Origin: an uncultured Pseudomonadota bacterium
Lineage (GTDB): Bacteria > Pseudomonadota > Alphaproteobacteria > Rs-D84
Assembly: GCA_946628805.1 (NCBI GenBank)
Contig: CAMOXB010000124.1
Location: forward strand, 1 to 5,690
Length of the DNA stretch: 5,690 nucleotides
Direction of reading: 5' to 3'
Shown: positions 1-4,958 of the stretch, in pieces
How positions within the stretch are numbered: the stretch's first letter is position 1
Layout of the letters: each line of letters opens with the position of its first letter
Translations under genes and position numbers: made by a program
The notes under the pieces: generated by a model
Told to the model about the DNA's origin: nothing
Seen by the model: the letters and a program-made list of their open reading frames with translations, nothing else
The model's database searches: none

Positions 1-1039
1 ATTCTTTACCAACACCATACCAATCTGGAAATGATTTATATAGATTTATCATATCAGATGAAATTTTTGCTTTAAGAACCGGCACAGCCTTTGACCAATC
101 ATATGTTCCAGAAAAATCAATTGAAGACCCAGCCAAAGAAATTGATGATTTTCGAAAAGATATTTTCTTTCTGTCTATGCCACCTGCAATATTCAAATTT
201 ATCTTTGGCAAATTAATAATATCGACATTGAACCATTTACCAGATTTATTTATATTTGGTATTTCACCACGTATGATGAAATCTATTGGCATTTTACTGG
301 TTCCTTCTAATGCAACGTCCATAATTAAGGGTTCGCCACCTGTGGCAAAAGCGATTCGCACAGGATAAATTTTTCGTTCCGAATTATATTCGGAAAATTG
401 AACAACAAACGGTAAATTTGTTTCGTATGGTTTGACCCAACCACTGTATTCACGGTTTGAATGACGCATATAATTGCTTATACCAAAACTGGATAATTCA
501 TATTTATCACCATAAATATTAACAGATAGATTTTCAATATCTAACCCACCAAACGGCAATTGATCAACAGGATAAATTGGCGTTTTTTTATCTTCTGTAT
601 ACGACGGTTTTTCTGGTGTTTGTGAATTATTAAAAACAACGGATATTTCATCTTTGTCATTTTTTTCGATTGCAATTTTTGCATCAAAAACTTTTATATA
701 TCGAATAACAGGATGTGATTTAAACAGTGATAACAAATCCAATCGAACATCAATTTTTTTCGCAGTAAACATATTTTTGTTTTTTGCCCAATCTGCATTT
801 GGAATACGAACATCATTTAATTCTATTTCTGGTCGCAATGAAAAACGCCATGAAATTTTACCATCAATTTCAATTGGCATATTCGTATTATCGCGTAATG
901 CAGATAAAATATTTCCACGCAAGGATTCTAAATCAAGTTGATAAAGCGCGATACCAATCGCAACAAATAATCCCATAAAGAAAAATGCGATAACACGCAA
1001 TAACAAAAGATGTTTTCTATAAAATGCATATAAAAACAT
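1..1039 (-). CDS. AsmA-family envelope protein, N-terminal part (cut by left window edge)
   Basis: Translating the minus strand from the ATG at 1039-1037 gives 346 residues with no stop before the window edge, so the C-terminus is missing. Residues about 12-33 form one hydrophobic membrane anchor (LLLLRVIAFFFMGLFVAIGI) after a short basic N-terminus. The rest looks periplasmic. Residues 55-125 carry the AsmA N-terminal signature: PIEIDGKISWRFSLRPEI, then VRIPNADWA (78-85), then a repeating beta pattern with DVRLDLLSLF and HPVIRYIKVFDAKIAIE. Families of this type (AsmA, YhjG, YhdP, TamB) are inner-membrane-anchored periplasmic proteins linked to outer-membrane assembly and phospholipid transport. 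Which member this is cannot be told from the N-terminus alone. The start is supported by an AGGGG motif that overlaps the stop of the upstream rluC-like gene, 12 nt away, so the two are probably translated from one transcript. Confidence 0.87.
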   Translation of the reverse strand, partial: MFLYAFYRKHLLLLRVIAFFFMGLFVAIGIALYQLDLESLRGNILSALRDNTNMPIEIDGKISWRFSLRPEIELNDVRIPNADWAKNKNMFTAKKIDVRLDLLSLFKSHPVIRYIKVFDAKIAIEKNDKDEISVVFNNSQTPEKPSYTEDKKTPIYPVDQLPFGGLDIENLSVNIYGDKYELSSFGISNYMRHSNREYSGWVKPYETNLPFVVQFSEYNSERKIYPVRIAFATGGEPLIMDVALEGTSKMPIDFIIRGEIPNINKSGKWFNVDIINLPKINLNIAGGIDRKKISFRKSSISLAGSSIDFSGTYDWSKAVPVLKAKISSDMINLYKSFPDWYGVGKE

Positions 1040-1051
1040 TTTCGTTTTCCC

Positions 1052-2014
1052 CTATGGTAATTTAAATTCCAAAAATTTTATTACCGATTGCATAAATTCA
1101 GGAACCGTCGCATTTAATGTTATCATTTTTCCAGTCCTTGGATGTCGGAAAGTAATCCGATATGCAAAAAGGAATAATTTATTCGTTGTTAAAAATGACT
1201 TTAACACATCGTCCAGATTATCCGTCCTGTTTCCATACAAATCATCACCGATAATTGGTGCATGCAATGAAAACGCGCTATGCAATCTTAATTGATGCGT
1301 TCTTCCTGTCTTTGGTGAAAACAATACCCACGTCAAAACACCGGCGGCTTCGCCTAAAACTTTGTATTCTGTGATTGCACGCTGGACAGATGTTCCTTTT
1401 GGAACAGACATCATATCTTCAAAAACCTGACCTTTGGCGACATAGTTTTCAATCACACCAGATTTTTGTGGGATATTTCCCTGTAATAATGCCAGGTATT
1501 CTTTGTGTGCGGTTTTATTTTGGAATTGCGATGATAAATCTTGGGCTGCCTTTTGATTCTTTGCCACAACTAAAAGCCCACTGGTTTCACGATCGATTCG
1601 ATGAACCAACGATATTTTGTCATACGGGAAAAGTGCCGCCGCCATTTTATCAACAGATTTCTTTATACCTGTTCCGCCCTGCACCGCCAGTCCTGCGGGT
1701 TTATTAAATACAACAATATCTGAATCATTATGAATTATACAATTACGCAGATTTTCTAAATCAGATGCCGAAAAGTTTTCACCATTTTCAATCTTTTTTA
1801 CATTTTTATACGATTGTAATGTTGGCGGTATACGAACAATATCACCAGTATTAAGTATTTCCATACCCTTGCAACGTGATGAATTTATTCTTATTTGTCC
1901 ACCACGACAAAGTTTATAAAAATCACGCTGTAACATTGCTGGATAATGTCGCAAAAACCACCGCAATAGACGCGTTCCAGATTCTGCCTCTGAAATAGTT
2001 ATAAATTCTGCCAT
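1052..2014 (-). CDS. rluC: RluC-type 23S rRNA pseudouridine synthase
   Basis: This is a complete 320-residue RluA/RluC/RluD-family pseudouridine synthase, which isomerises specific uridines in large-subunit rRNA. An S4 RNA-binding domain lies at about residues 13-65 (SGTRLLRWFLRHYP through GDIVRIPP). The catalytic domain follows. It has NKPAGLAVQGGTG (104-116), the active-site motif HRIDRETSG with catalytic Asp141, KEYLALLQG (171-179), GRTHQLRLH (237-245) and GDDLYG (256-261). Length and S4-plus-catalytic layout match the family. The NKPxGxAVxGGxG and DDxYG forms resemble RluC (in E. coli positions 955, 2504 and 2580) more than RluD, but the exact target sites are inferred. The ATG lies 3 nt after the stop of the pilin-like gene and has only a weak GGCGA upstream, so translational coupling is likely. 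The stop is TAG. Confidence 0.93.
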   Translation of the reverse strand: MAEFITISEAESGTRLLRWFLRHYPAMLQRDFYKLCRGGQIRINSSRCKGMEILNTGDIVRIPPTLQSYKNVKKIENGENFSASDLENLRNCIIHNDSDIVVFNKPAGLAVQGGTGIKKSVDKMAAALFPYDKISLVHRIDRETSGLLVVAKNQKAAQDLSSQFQNKTAHKEYLALLQGNIPQKSGVIENYVAKGQVFEDMMSVPKGTSVQRAITEYKVLGEAAGVLTWVLFSPKTGRTHQLRLHSAFSLHAPIIGDDLYGNRTDNLDDVLKSFLTTNKLFLFAYRITFRHPRTGKMITLNATVPEFMQSVIKFLEFKLP

Positions 2015-2017
2015 ATA

Positions 2018-2479
2018 TTATTCGCCATATGTAATTGACACAACATTGTTGCCTGCATCAACACAATTACCGGTTGCACCACTTTCCTTGTGATTTGATG
2101 TATTATACCCGACAGAATCTGTCCATGCTTTTGTAATCAACGCTTCGCAATCTGATTTGTTCAAACCGTTTATACGAACAATGAATTGACGTTGATTATA
2201 TGGATTAACCGCCAATTCGTATGTTCCACCATACGGATTTTTATTGCTTACAGACATTGCGGCAAAAATTGTCGAATTATCAATATTTGAAAAATCATCA
2301 TAATCGCCCAAAAGACCACGAACCCCAGACACAATTGTCACAACATCATCCATAACACGTGCCTGTTTTTGACGGTTTATCCCCAGGGATATAAGTGCAA
2401 ACGCTGTCGCAGTTAACATACCCATAATCGCCAGCACACCAACCATTTCAATCATTGAACGACCTGATTCTTGTCTCAT
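2018..2479 (-). CDS. Type IV pilin / PilS-like pseudopilin
   Basis: This 153-residue protein has a class III (type IV prepilin) leader. A six-residue hydrophilic leader ends in Gly6, then comes RSMIEMVGVLAIMGMLTATAF. Cleavage after Gly6 would put Glu11 at mature position +5, the hallmark of type IV pilins and pseudopilins. The +1 residue is Arg instead of the usual Phe/Met. Residues about 9-31 form the hydrophobic assembly helix. The small C-terminal globular part has two cysteines (Cys111 and Cys139) that could form the C-terminal disulfide seen in PilS-type pilins. It is expected to need a prepilin peptidase and to be placed in the inner membrane or a pilus-like fibre. No other secretion or pilus gene is in the window. 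The start is well supported by AGAGGTG about 7 nt upstream. It is the first gene of the leftward unit. Whether it builds a pilus, a competence fibre or a secretion pseudopilus is not shown. Confidence 0.82.
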   Translation of the reverse strand: MRQESGRSMIEMVGVLAIMGMLTATAFALISLGINRQKQARVMDDVVTIVSGVRGLLGDYDDFSNIDNSTIFAAMSVSNKNPYGGTYELAVNPYNQRQFIVRINGLNKSDCEALITKAWTDSVGYNTSNHKESGATGNCVDAGNNVVSITYGE

Positions 2480-2528
2480 AATAACACCTCTATTTGATTT
2501 TTCTTTATTTTATAATATCATATTTATT
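2480..2528. promoter_or_regulatory. Divergent promoter region between pilin operon and uvrC
   Basis: The 49-nt gap between the two divergent starts is almost pure A/T. A perfect TATAAT lies on the plus strand at 2511-2516. The overlapping TATTAT reads on the minus strand at 2517-2512. No good -35 element sits at 16-18 nt from either; the nearest plus-strand candidate, TTGATT at 2494-2499, is only 11 nt away. No GTTC-N7-GTTC alphaproteobacterial LexA box is visible, so SOS control of uvrC from here is not supported. Both promoters are inferred from sequence only. Confidence 0.5.
2483..2490 (-). promoter_or_regulatory. Ribosome binding site of the pilin-like gene
   Basis: On the minus strand AGAGGTGT stands just upstream of the ATG at 2479, with the GAGG core about 7 nt away. 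It fixes the start of the pilin-like protein and contrasts with the divergent uvrC start, which has no such motif. Confidence 0.7.
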
Positions 2529-3956
2529 ATGAATATTCAATTTAAAGACTTAATCGAAAATGCACCTTTGTCACCCGGAATATACAAAATGTATGACGGT
2601 GATGGGAATCTTTTGTATGTTGGCAAGGCTAAAAATCTGCTTAATCGATTACGTCAATATGTCGATATTTCCAAACTGGAAAACCATAAACAGGTTATGC
2701 GCACGCTTGTTCGGCGTGTTGAATGGGAAATTACACGCACTGAAAATGATGCTTTAATATTGGAACAAAACCTTATCAAAACATTAAAGCCTAAATATAA
2801 TGTTATGTTGACAGATGGGAAAATGTACCCGATGTTGGCATTGACCAAACATGAATTTCCGCGTCTGCTTAAATTCCGTGGCAAAATATCACAAAAGAAA
2901 GACGTCTTTGGTCCATATCCATCTGTGTACGCATTAAATGATACAATAAAAACAATTCAACGCGTTTGTAAATTGCGAACATGTAATGATACATTTATGA
3001 AGAATCGTTCACGTCCATGTTTGTTATATCAAATTGGTCGATGCAGTGGACCGTGTTGTATTCCACAAACAGACTATGATAAAAACGTTCAATTGGCACG
3101 ACGAATTTTAACCGGGGACAGTGAACCGATTATTTCAGATTTAACAAAAATGATGCGCGATTTTTCTGATAAAATGGATTATGAAAACGCCGCATTAATG
3201 CGTGATAAAATATCTGCATTAACAAAAACAACAAATCGCGGTATACGACAGAATCCGTCGTATACACCAAATTTACAATGGGATAAAAATGTAAGCGATT
3301 TGGAAAAATGGCTGGGCATAAATGTTGAATGCGTCGGCGTGTTTGATAATTCACATTTATTTGGGAAACATCCTGTTGGTGCAATGATTGCATTTGGACA
3401 TGACGGATTTATAAAACCATCATACCGTCATTTTAAATTACATGATATGCAACGCGCAGGAAACGATATCGCCATGATGGAAGAATTCGTCACACGCGCA
3501 ATTAATGACGGTCCAAAATTAGATTTAATAATTGTCGATGGCGGACCTGCACAATGGAATATTGCCCAGAAAGTATCAAATGGTCGCATACCAATTCTGG
3601 GGGTTGCCAAAGGCGAAGTTAGAAATGGCGATGAACATTTTATTATGCCAGACGGATCTGAAAATCGAACATTACCAAAAGATTCGCCATTATTTTTAAT
3701 GTTGCGTGCCGTCCGTGACGAAGCCCACCGATTCGTTATTACATATCATCGTTCTGTTCGTGCAAAACAATTGACTGCATCTGTTCTTGATTCAATCGAA
3801 GGAATCGGTCCAAAGCGCAAAAAACAATTATTGCAACATTTTGGTTCGGTTCACGCAATTATGGACGCAGATTTAAAAGCACTTATGCGTGTACCAGATT
3901 TGGGAAAAAGTGCAGCCGAAAAAATATATGCCTATTTTCATTCAGAAATGTTATAA
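2529..3956 (+). CDS. uvrC: UvrABC excinuclease subunit C, short form
   Basis: UvrC makes both incisions around a bulky DNA lesion in nucleotide excision repair after UvrA/UvrB recognition. Domains in order are as follows. GIY-YIG nuclease, about 14-93: SPGIY, Tyr30-Val-Gly, Arg40/Arg42 and metal-binding Glu79 in ALILEQNLIK. Cysteine cluster: Cys152, 164, 172 and 176, whose spacing (12, 8, 4) matches the reported [4Fe-4S] ligands of E. coli UvrC. UVR motif that binds UvrB, about 199-234 (DKMDYENAALMRDKI). RNase H-like nuclease: Asp273 in FDNSH, Asp337 in IIVDGG, His400 in RDEAHRF. Tandem helix-hairpin-helix, about 415-470 (IEGIGPKRKK, VPDLGKSAAEKI). At 475 residues it is about 135 shorter than E. 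coli UvrC (610). The shortfall falls between the UVR motif and Asp273, 39 residues here against about 160. All active-site residues remain, so it is probably functional. The start fits the family N-terminus but has no Shine-Dalgarno motif. Confidence 0.95.
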   Translation: MNIQFKDLIENAPLSPGIYKMYDGDGNLLYVGKAKNLLNRLRQYVDISKLENHKQVMRTLVRRVEWEITRTENDALILEQNLIKTLKPKYNVMLTDGKMYPMLALTKHEFPRLLKFRGKISQKKDVFGPYPSVYALNDTIKTIQRVCKLRTCNDTFMKNRSRPCLLYQIGRCSGPCCIPQTDYDKNVQLARRILTGDSEPIISDLTKMMRDFSDKMDYENAALMRDKISALTKTTNRGIRQNPSYTPNLQWDKNVSDLEKWLGINVECVGVFDNSHLFGKHPVGAMIAFGHDGFIKPSYRHFKLHDMQRAGNDIAMMEEFVTRAINDGPKLDLIIVDGGPAQWNIAQKVSNGRIPILGVAKGEVRNGDEHFIMPDGSENRTLPKDSPLFLMLRAVRDEAHRFVITYHRSVRAKQLTASVLDSIEGIGPKRKKQLLQHFGSVHAIMDADLKALMRVPDLGKSAAEKIYAYFHSEML

Positions 3957-3966
3957 TATATGAACA

Positions 3967-3973
3967 AAAGGAG
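3967..3973 (+). promoter_or_regulatory. Ribosome binding site that decides the pgsA start
   Basis: AAAGGAG stands 7 nt before the ATG at 3981, ideal spacing. An in-frame ATG at 3960 lies upstream of this motif, only 3 nt after the uvrC stop, with nothing like a Shine-Dalgarno sequence of its own. Using 3960 would place the motif inside the coding region, so 3981 is preferred. Confidence 0.75.
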
Positions 3974-3980
3974 AAAACAC

Positions 3981-4580
3981 ATGAAAGTATTTGTTAACTT
4001 TTTATCTGCATTTCGCATTGCCACGGCATTTGCGATTATATTTACAATAATGTTCAATTTATCATGGACAACATTTATATTGTTTGCATTGGGTGCAATA
4101 TCAGATTGGTTTGATGGATATCTGGCACGTAAATATGATTGCTGTTCAAAATTAGGTGGCGTATTGGATCACATTGGCGACAAATTATTGGTATGTAATA
4201 CATTAATTATGTTGGCATTGATGGGACCGGTTTGGTACATTGTAATCCCTGTGGTATTTATGATTGCACGTGAATTGTATATTAGCGGCCTGCGTGAATT
4301 CTTGGGCACACAGAAAATTGAAATGCCTGTTCCAAAGGCACGCTTTTCGATGGGCAAGATTAAAACAACAATCCAGATGATTGCAATTGCGGCATTTTTA
4401 TTATGGTTCGCAGTATTTTCATCAATAACCCCAGAAACAAATAATCGTATTGTATTTTATCTGATTTATATCTTGCCAAAGATTGGTATATTTGGTTTAT
4501 GGTTTGCATTGACTGCATCAATTTGGTCGGCGACACAATATACATTTACATTTGCCGAAAAATTAAAAAAGATAAAATGA
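3981..4580 (+). CDS. pgsA: CDP-diacylglycerol--glycerol-3-phosphate 3-phosphatidyltransferase
   Basis: This 199-residue integral membrane enzyme transfers the phosphatidyl group from CDP-diacylglycerol to glycerol 3-phosphate. That is the committed step to phosphatidylglycerol and cardiolipin in the inner membrane. The CDP-alcohol phosphotransferase signature D-x2-D-G-x2-A-R-x8-G-x3-D-x3-D is complete: Asp42, Asp45, Gly46, Ala49, Arg50, Gly59, Asp63 and Asp67 (numbered from the ATG at 3981). The N-terminal motif before it (NFLSAFRIATA) and the later ARELYISGLREF segment are typical of PgsA, not phosphatidylserine synthase. Several hydrophobic segments follow (around VWYIVIPVVFMI, MIAIAAFLLWFAVF and IGIFGLWFALTASI). 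Length is normal for the family. It begins 24 nt after uvrC, so the two are probably one operon, as in many proteobacteria. A strong terminator follows directly. An alternative start at 3960 would add seven residues. Confidence 0.93.
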   Translation: MKVFVNFLSAFRIATAFAIIFTIMFNLSWTTFILFALGAISDWFDGYLARKYDCCSKLGGVLDHIGDKLLVCNTLIMLALMGPVWYIVIPVVFMIARELYISGLREFLGTQKIEMPVPKARFSMGKIKTTIQMIAIAAFLLWFAVFSSITPETNNRIVFYLIYILPKIGIFGLWFALTASIWSATQYTFTFAEKLKKIK

Positions 4581-4599
4581 TAAGAACAATCTTAAAACT

Positions 4600-4631
4600 A
4601 AATATCCGCATAACAATGCGGATATTTTTTT
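4600..4631 (+). terminator. Rho-independent terminator of the uvrC-pgsA unit
   Basis: A perfect 10-bp inverted repeat (AATATCCGCA at 4601-4610 with TGCGGATATT at 4617-4626) closes a 6-nt loop, with one further A-T pair at the base. A run of seven T (4625-4631) follows. It begins 20 nt after the pgsA stop, the normal place for an operon terminator. Confidence 0.93.
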
Positions 4632-4634
4632 GCG

Positions 4635-4663
4635 TTGTATTAACCAAACTTTTTTGATAACAT
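4635..4663 (+). promoter_or_regulatory. Weak candidate promoter for the leader RNA
   Basis: TTGTAT (4635-4640) and TAACAT (4658-4663) are 17 nt apart and match 3 of 6 and 4 of 6 consensus bases. Transcription would start near 4670, just at the first hairpin. The terminator immediately upstream makes a new promoter necessary if 4959 onward is expressed on its own, but this match is poor and could be chance. Confidence 0.25.
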
Positions 4664-4671
4664 ATTTTTTG

Positions 4672-4690
4672 TCAGAAAGAGTTTTTCTGA
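4672..4690 (+). repeat. Perfect 7-bp inverted repeat (hairpin)
   Basis: TCAGAAA (4672-4678) and TTTCTGA (4684-4690) are perfectly complementary around a 5-nt loop. No T-run follows, so it is not a terminator. It sits directly before the larger structured segment and could be its first stem, or an operator-like site. Confidence 0.5.
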
Positions 4691-4933
4691 TGGGGCTTAA
4701 GAACCCGTTTACAGATCGTCCAAGATGACGTTAAAGACTCCAACTTATTTGGTTGGAGGGCGTTGAATATATTGAATTAAACGCGCAATTTATCTGTAAG
4801 TTGTTCTTAACCTCCAACCGCCCGATTTTCTGGCGGTATTTAAATCTCGCTGAAGCGTCAGCGAAAGCGAATTTATCTCGCTGTAGTGCGAAGCACGAAA
4901 GCGGATTGGCCTCGCTGTAGGGATGAAGCCCCA
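4691..4933 (+). ncRNA. Candidate structured RNA / cis-regulatory leader (unassigned)
   Basis: The segment can fold into a closed multi-arm structure. TGGGGC (4691-4696) pairs with GCCCCA (4928-4933). TTAAGAAC (4697-4704) pairs with GTTCTTAA (4803-4810), and after a small internal loop TTACAGAT (4709-4716) pairs with ATCTGTAA (4792-4799). Inside this two-part 8+8 bp arm are hairpins CGTC/GACG (4717-4730), CTCCAAC/GTTGGAG (4738-4758) and GCGTT/AACGC (4760-4784). Further arms are ACCGCC/GGCGGT (4817-4837), TCGCTGA/TCAGCGA (4847-4864) and CGCT..GTGC-GAA-GCAC..AGCG (4879-4903). I do not recognise a known family: hallmarks of tmRNA, RNase P RNA and SRP RNA are absent. It could be an independent RNA, a 5' leader controlling the secreted-protein gene, or a repeat element that folds. 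The pairings are seen; transcription is inferred. Confidence 0.45.
4844..4920 (+). repeat. Imperfect tandem hairpin repeats with CTCGCTG cores
   Basis: CTCGCTG occurs three times (4846-4852, 4877-4883, 4911-4917). The first two copies sit in similar units of about 30-33 nt (4844-4873 and 4875-4907). Each unit begins ATCTCGCTG or its near copy and ends CGAAAGCG(A/G)ATT, and each is itself a hairpin with a different inner stem (TCGCTGA/TCAGCGA in one, GTGC/GCAC in the other). The third copy, CTCGCTGTAG, is followed by a different stem. Equal outer sequence with changed inner stems resembles small palindromic intergenic repeats. There are no spacers of equal size, so it is not CRISPR. Confidence 0.6.
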
Positions 4934-4944
4934 CAGGGGTTATT

Positions 4945-4950
4945 AAGGAG
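4945..4950 (+). promoter_or_regulatory. Ribosome binding site of the secreted-protein gene
   Basis: AAGGAG lies 8 nt before the ATG at 4959, a near-ideal Shine-Dalgarno sequence. It starts 4 nt after a possible AGCCCC/GGGGTT hairpin (4927-4941), so folding of the leader could affect access to it. Confidence 0.8.
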
Positions 4951-4958
4951 AACAAACA

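Larger units (their letters stand above)
4632..4958 (+). other. 327-nt non-coding leader / intergenic region before the secreted-protein gene
   Basis: No convincing gene lies on either strand here. A minus-strand 74-codon frame (4955-4731) starts with TTG inside the ribosome binding site, has no family resemblance, and spans the hairpins. The first part (4632-4670) is A/T-rich and may hold a weak promoter. From 4671 to 4941 the sequence is dense in inverted repeats and G/C-richer, unlike the flanking DNA. The last part carries the Shine-Dalgarno sequence of the next gene. The structured core and the repeats are listed separately. Confidence 0.7.

Noticed and set aside
177..978. Plus-strand open frames of 63-95 codons opposite the AsmA gene
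   Set aside because: The minus strand encodes a continuous AsmA-type protein across the whole stretch, so these frames are its shadows.
1375..1707. Plus-strand 110-codon frame opposite the pseudouridine synthase gene
   Set aside because: It lies wholly antisense to a well-supported gene and has no ribosome binding site or recognisable domain.
2529..3956. uvrC as a pseudogene because of its short length
   Set aside because: The frame is uninterrupted and all catalytic, cysteine and DNA-binding motifs are present in the right order. Only a linker-like region is missing.
3960..3980. Upstream pgsA start at 3960
   Set aside because: It would place the AAAGGAG ribosome binding site inside the gene and leaves no such site before the ATG. 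The start at 3981 is better supported.
4725..4766. Possible 13-residue leader peptide (MTLKTPTYLVGGR) inside the structured leader
   Set aside because: No Shine-Dalgarno sequence precedes its ATG, and it has no run of regulatory codons for a single amino acid.
4844..4920. CRISPR-like array from the three CTCGCTG copies
   Set aside because: Repeats are short and imperfect, spacing is uneven, each unit is its own hairpin, and no cas gene is in the window.
4691..4933. tmRNA, RNase P RNA, SRP RNA or retron RNA
   Set aside because: There is no tRNA-like end or tag frame, no RNase P core, no GGAAG-type SRP apical motif, and no reverse transcriptase gene nearby.
4923..4946. Seven-codon frame (MKPHRGY) whose TAA overlaps the Shine-Dalgarno sequence of the secreted-protein gene
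   Set aside because: The only G-rich bases upstream touch its ATG, so initiation there is unlikely. The overlap looks accidental.
4731..4955. Minus-strand open frame of 74 codons across the intergenic region
   Set aside because: It starts with TTG inside the ribosome binding site of the next gene, has no upstream ribosome binding site of its own, spans the hairpins and shows no protein family features. It is open by chance in repeat DNA.
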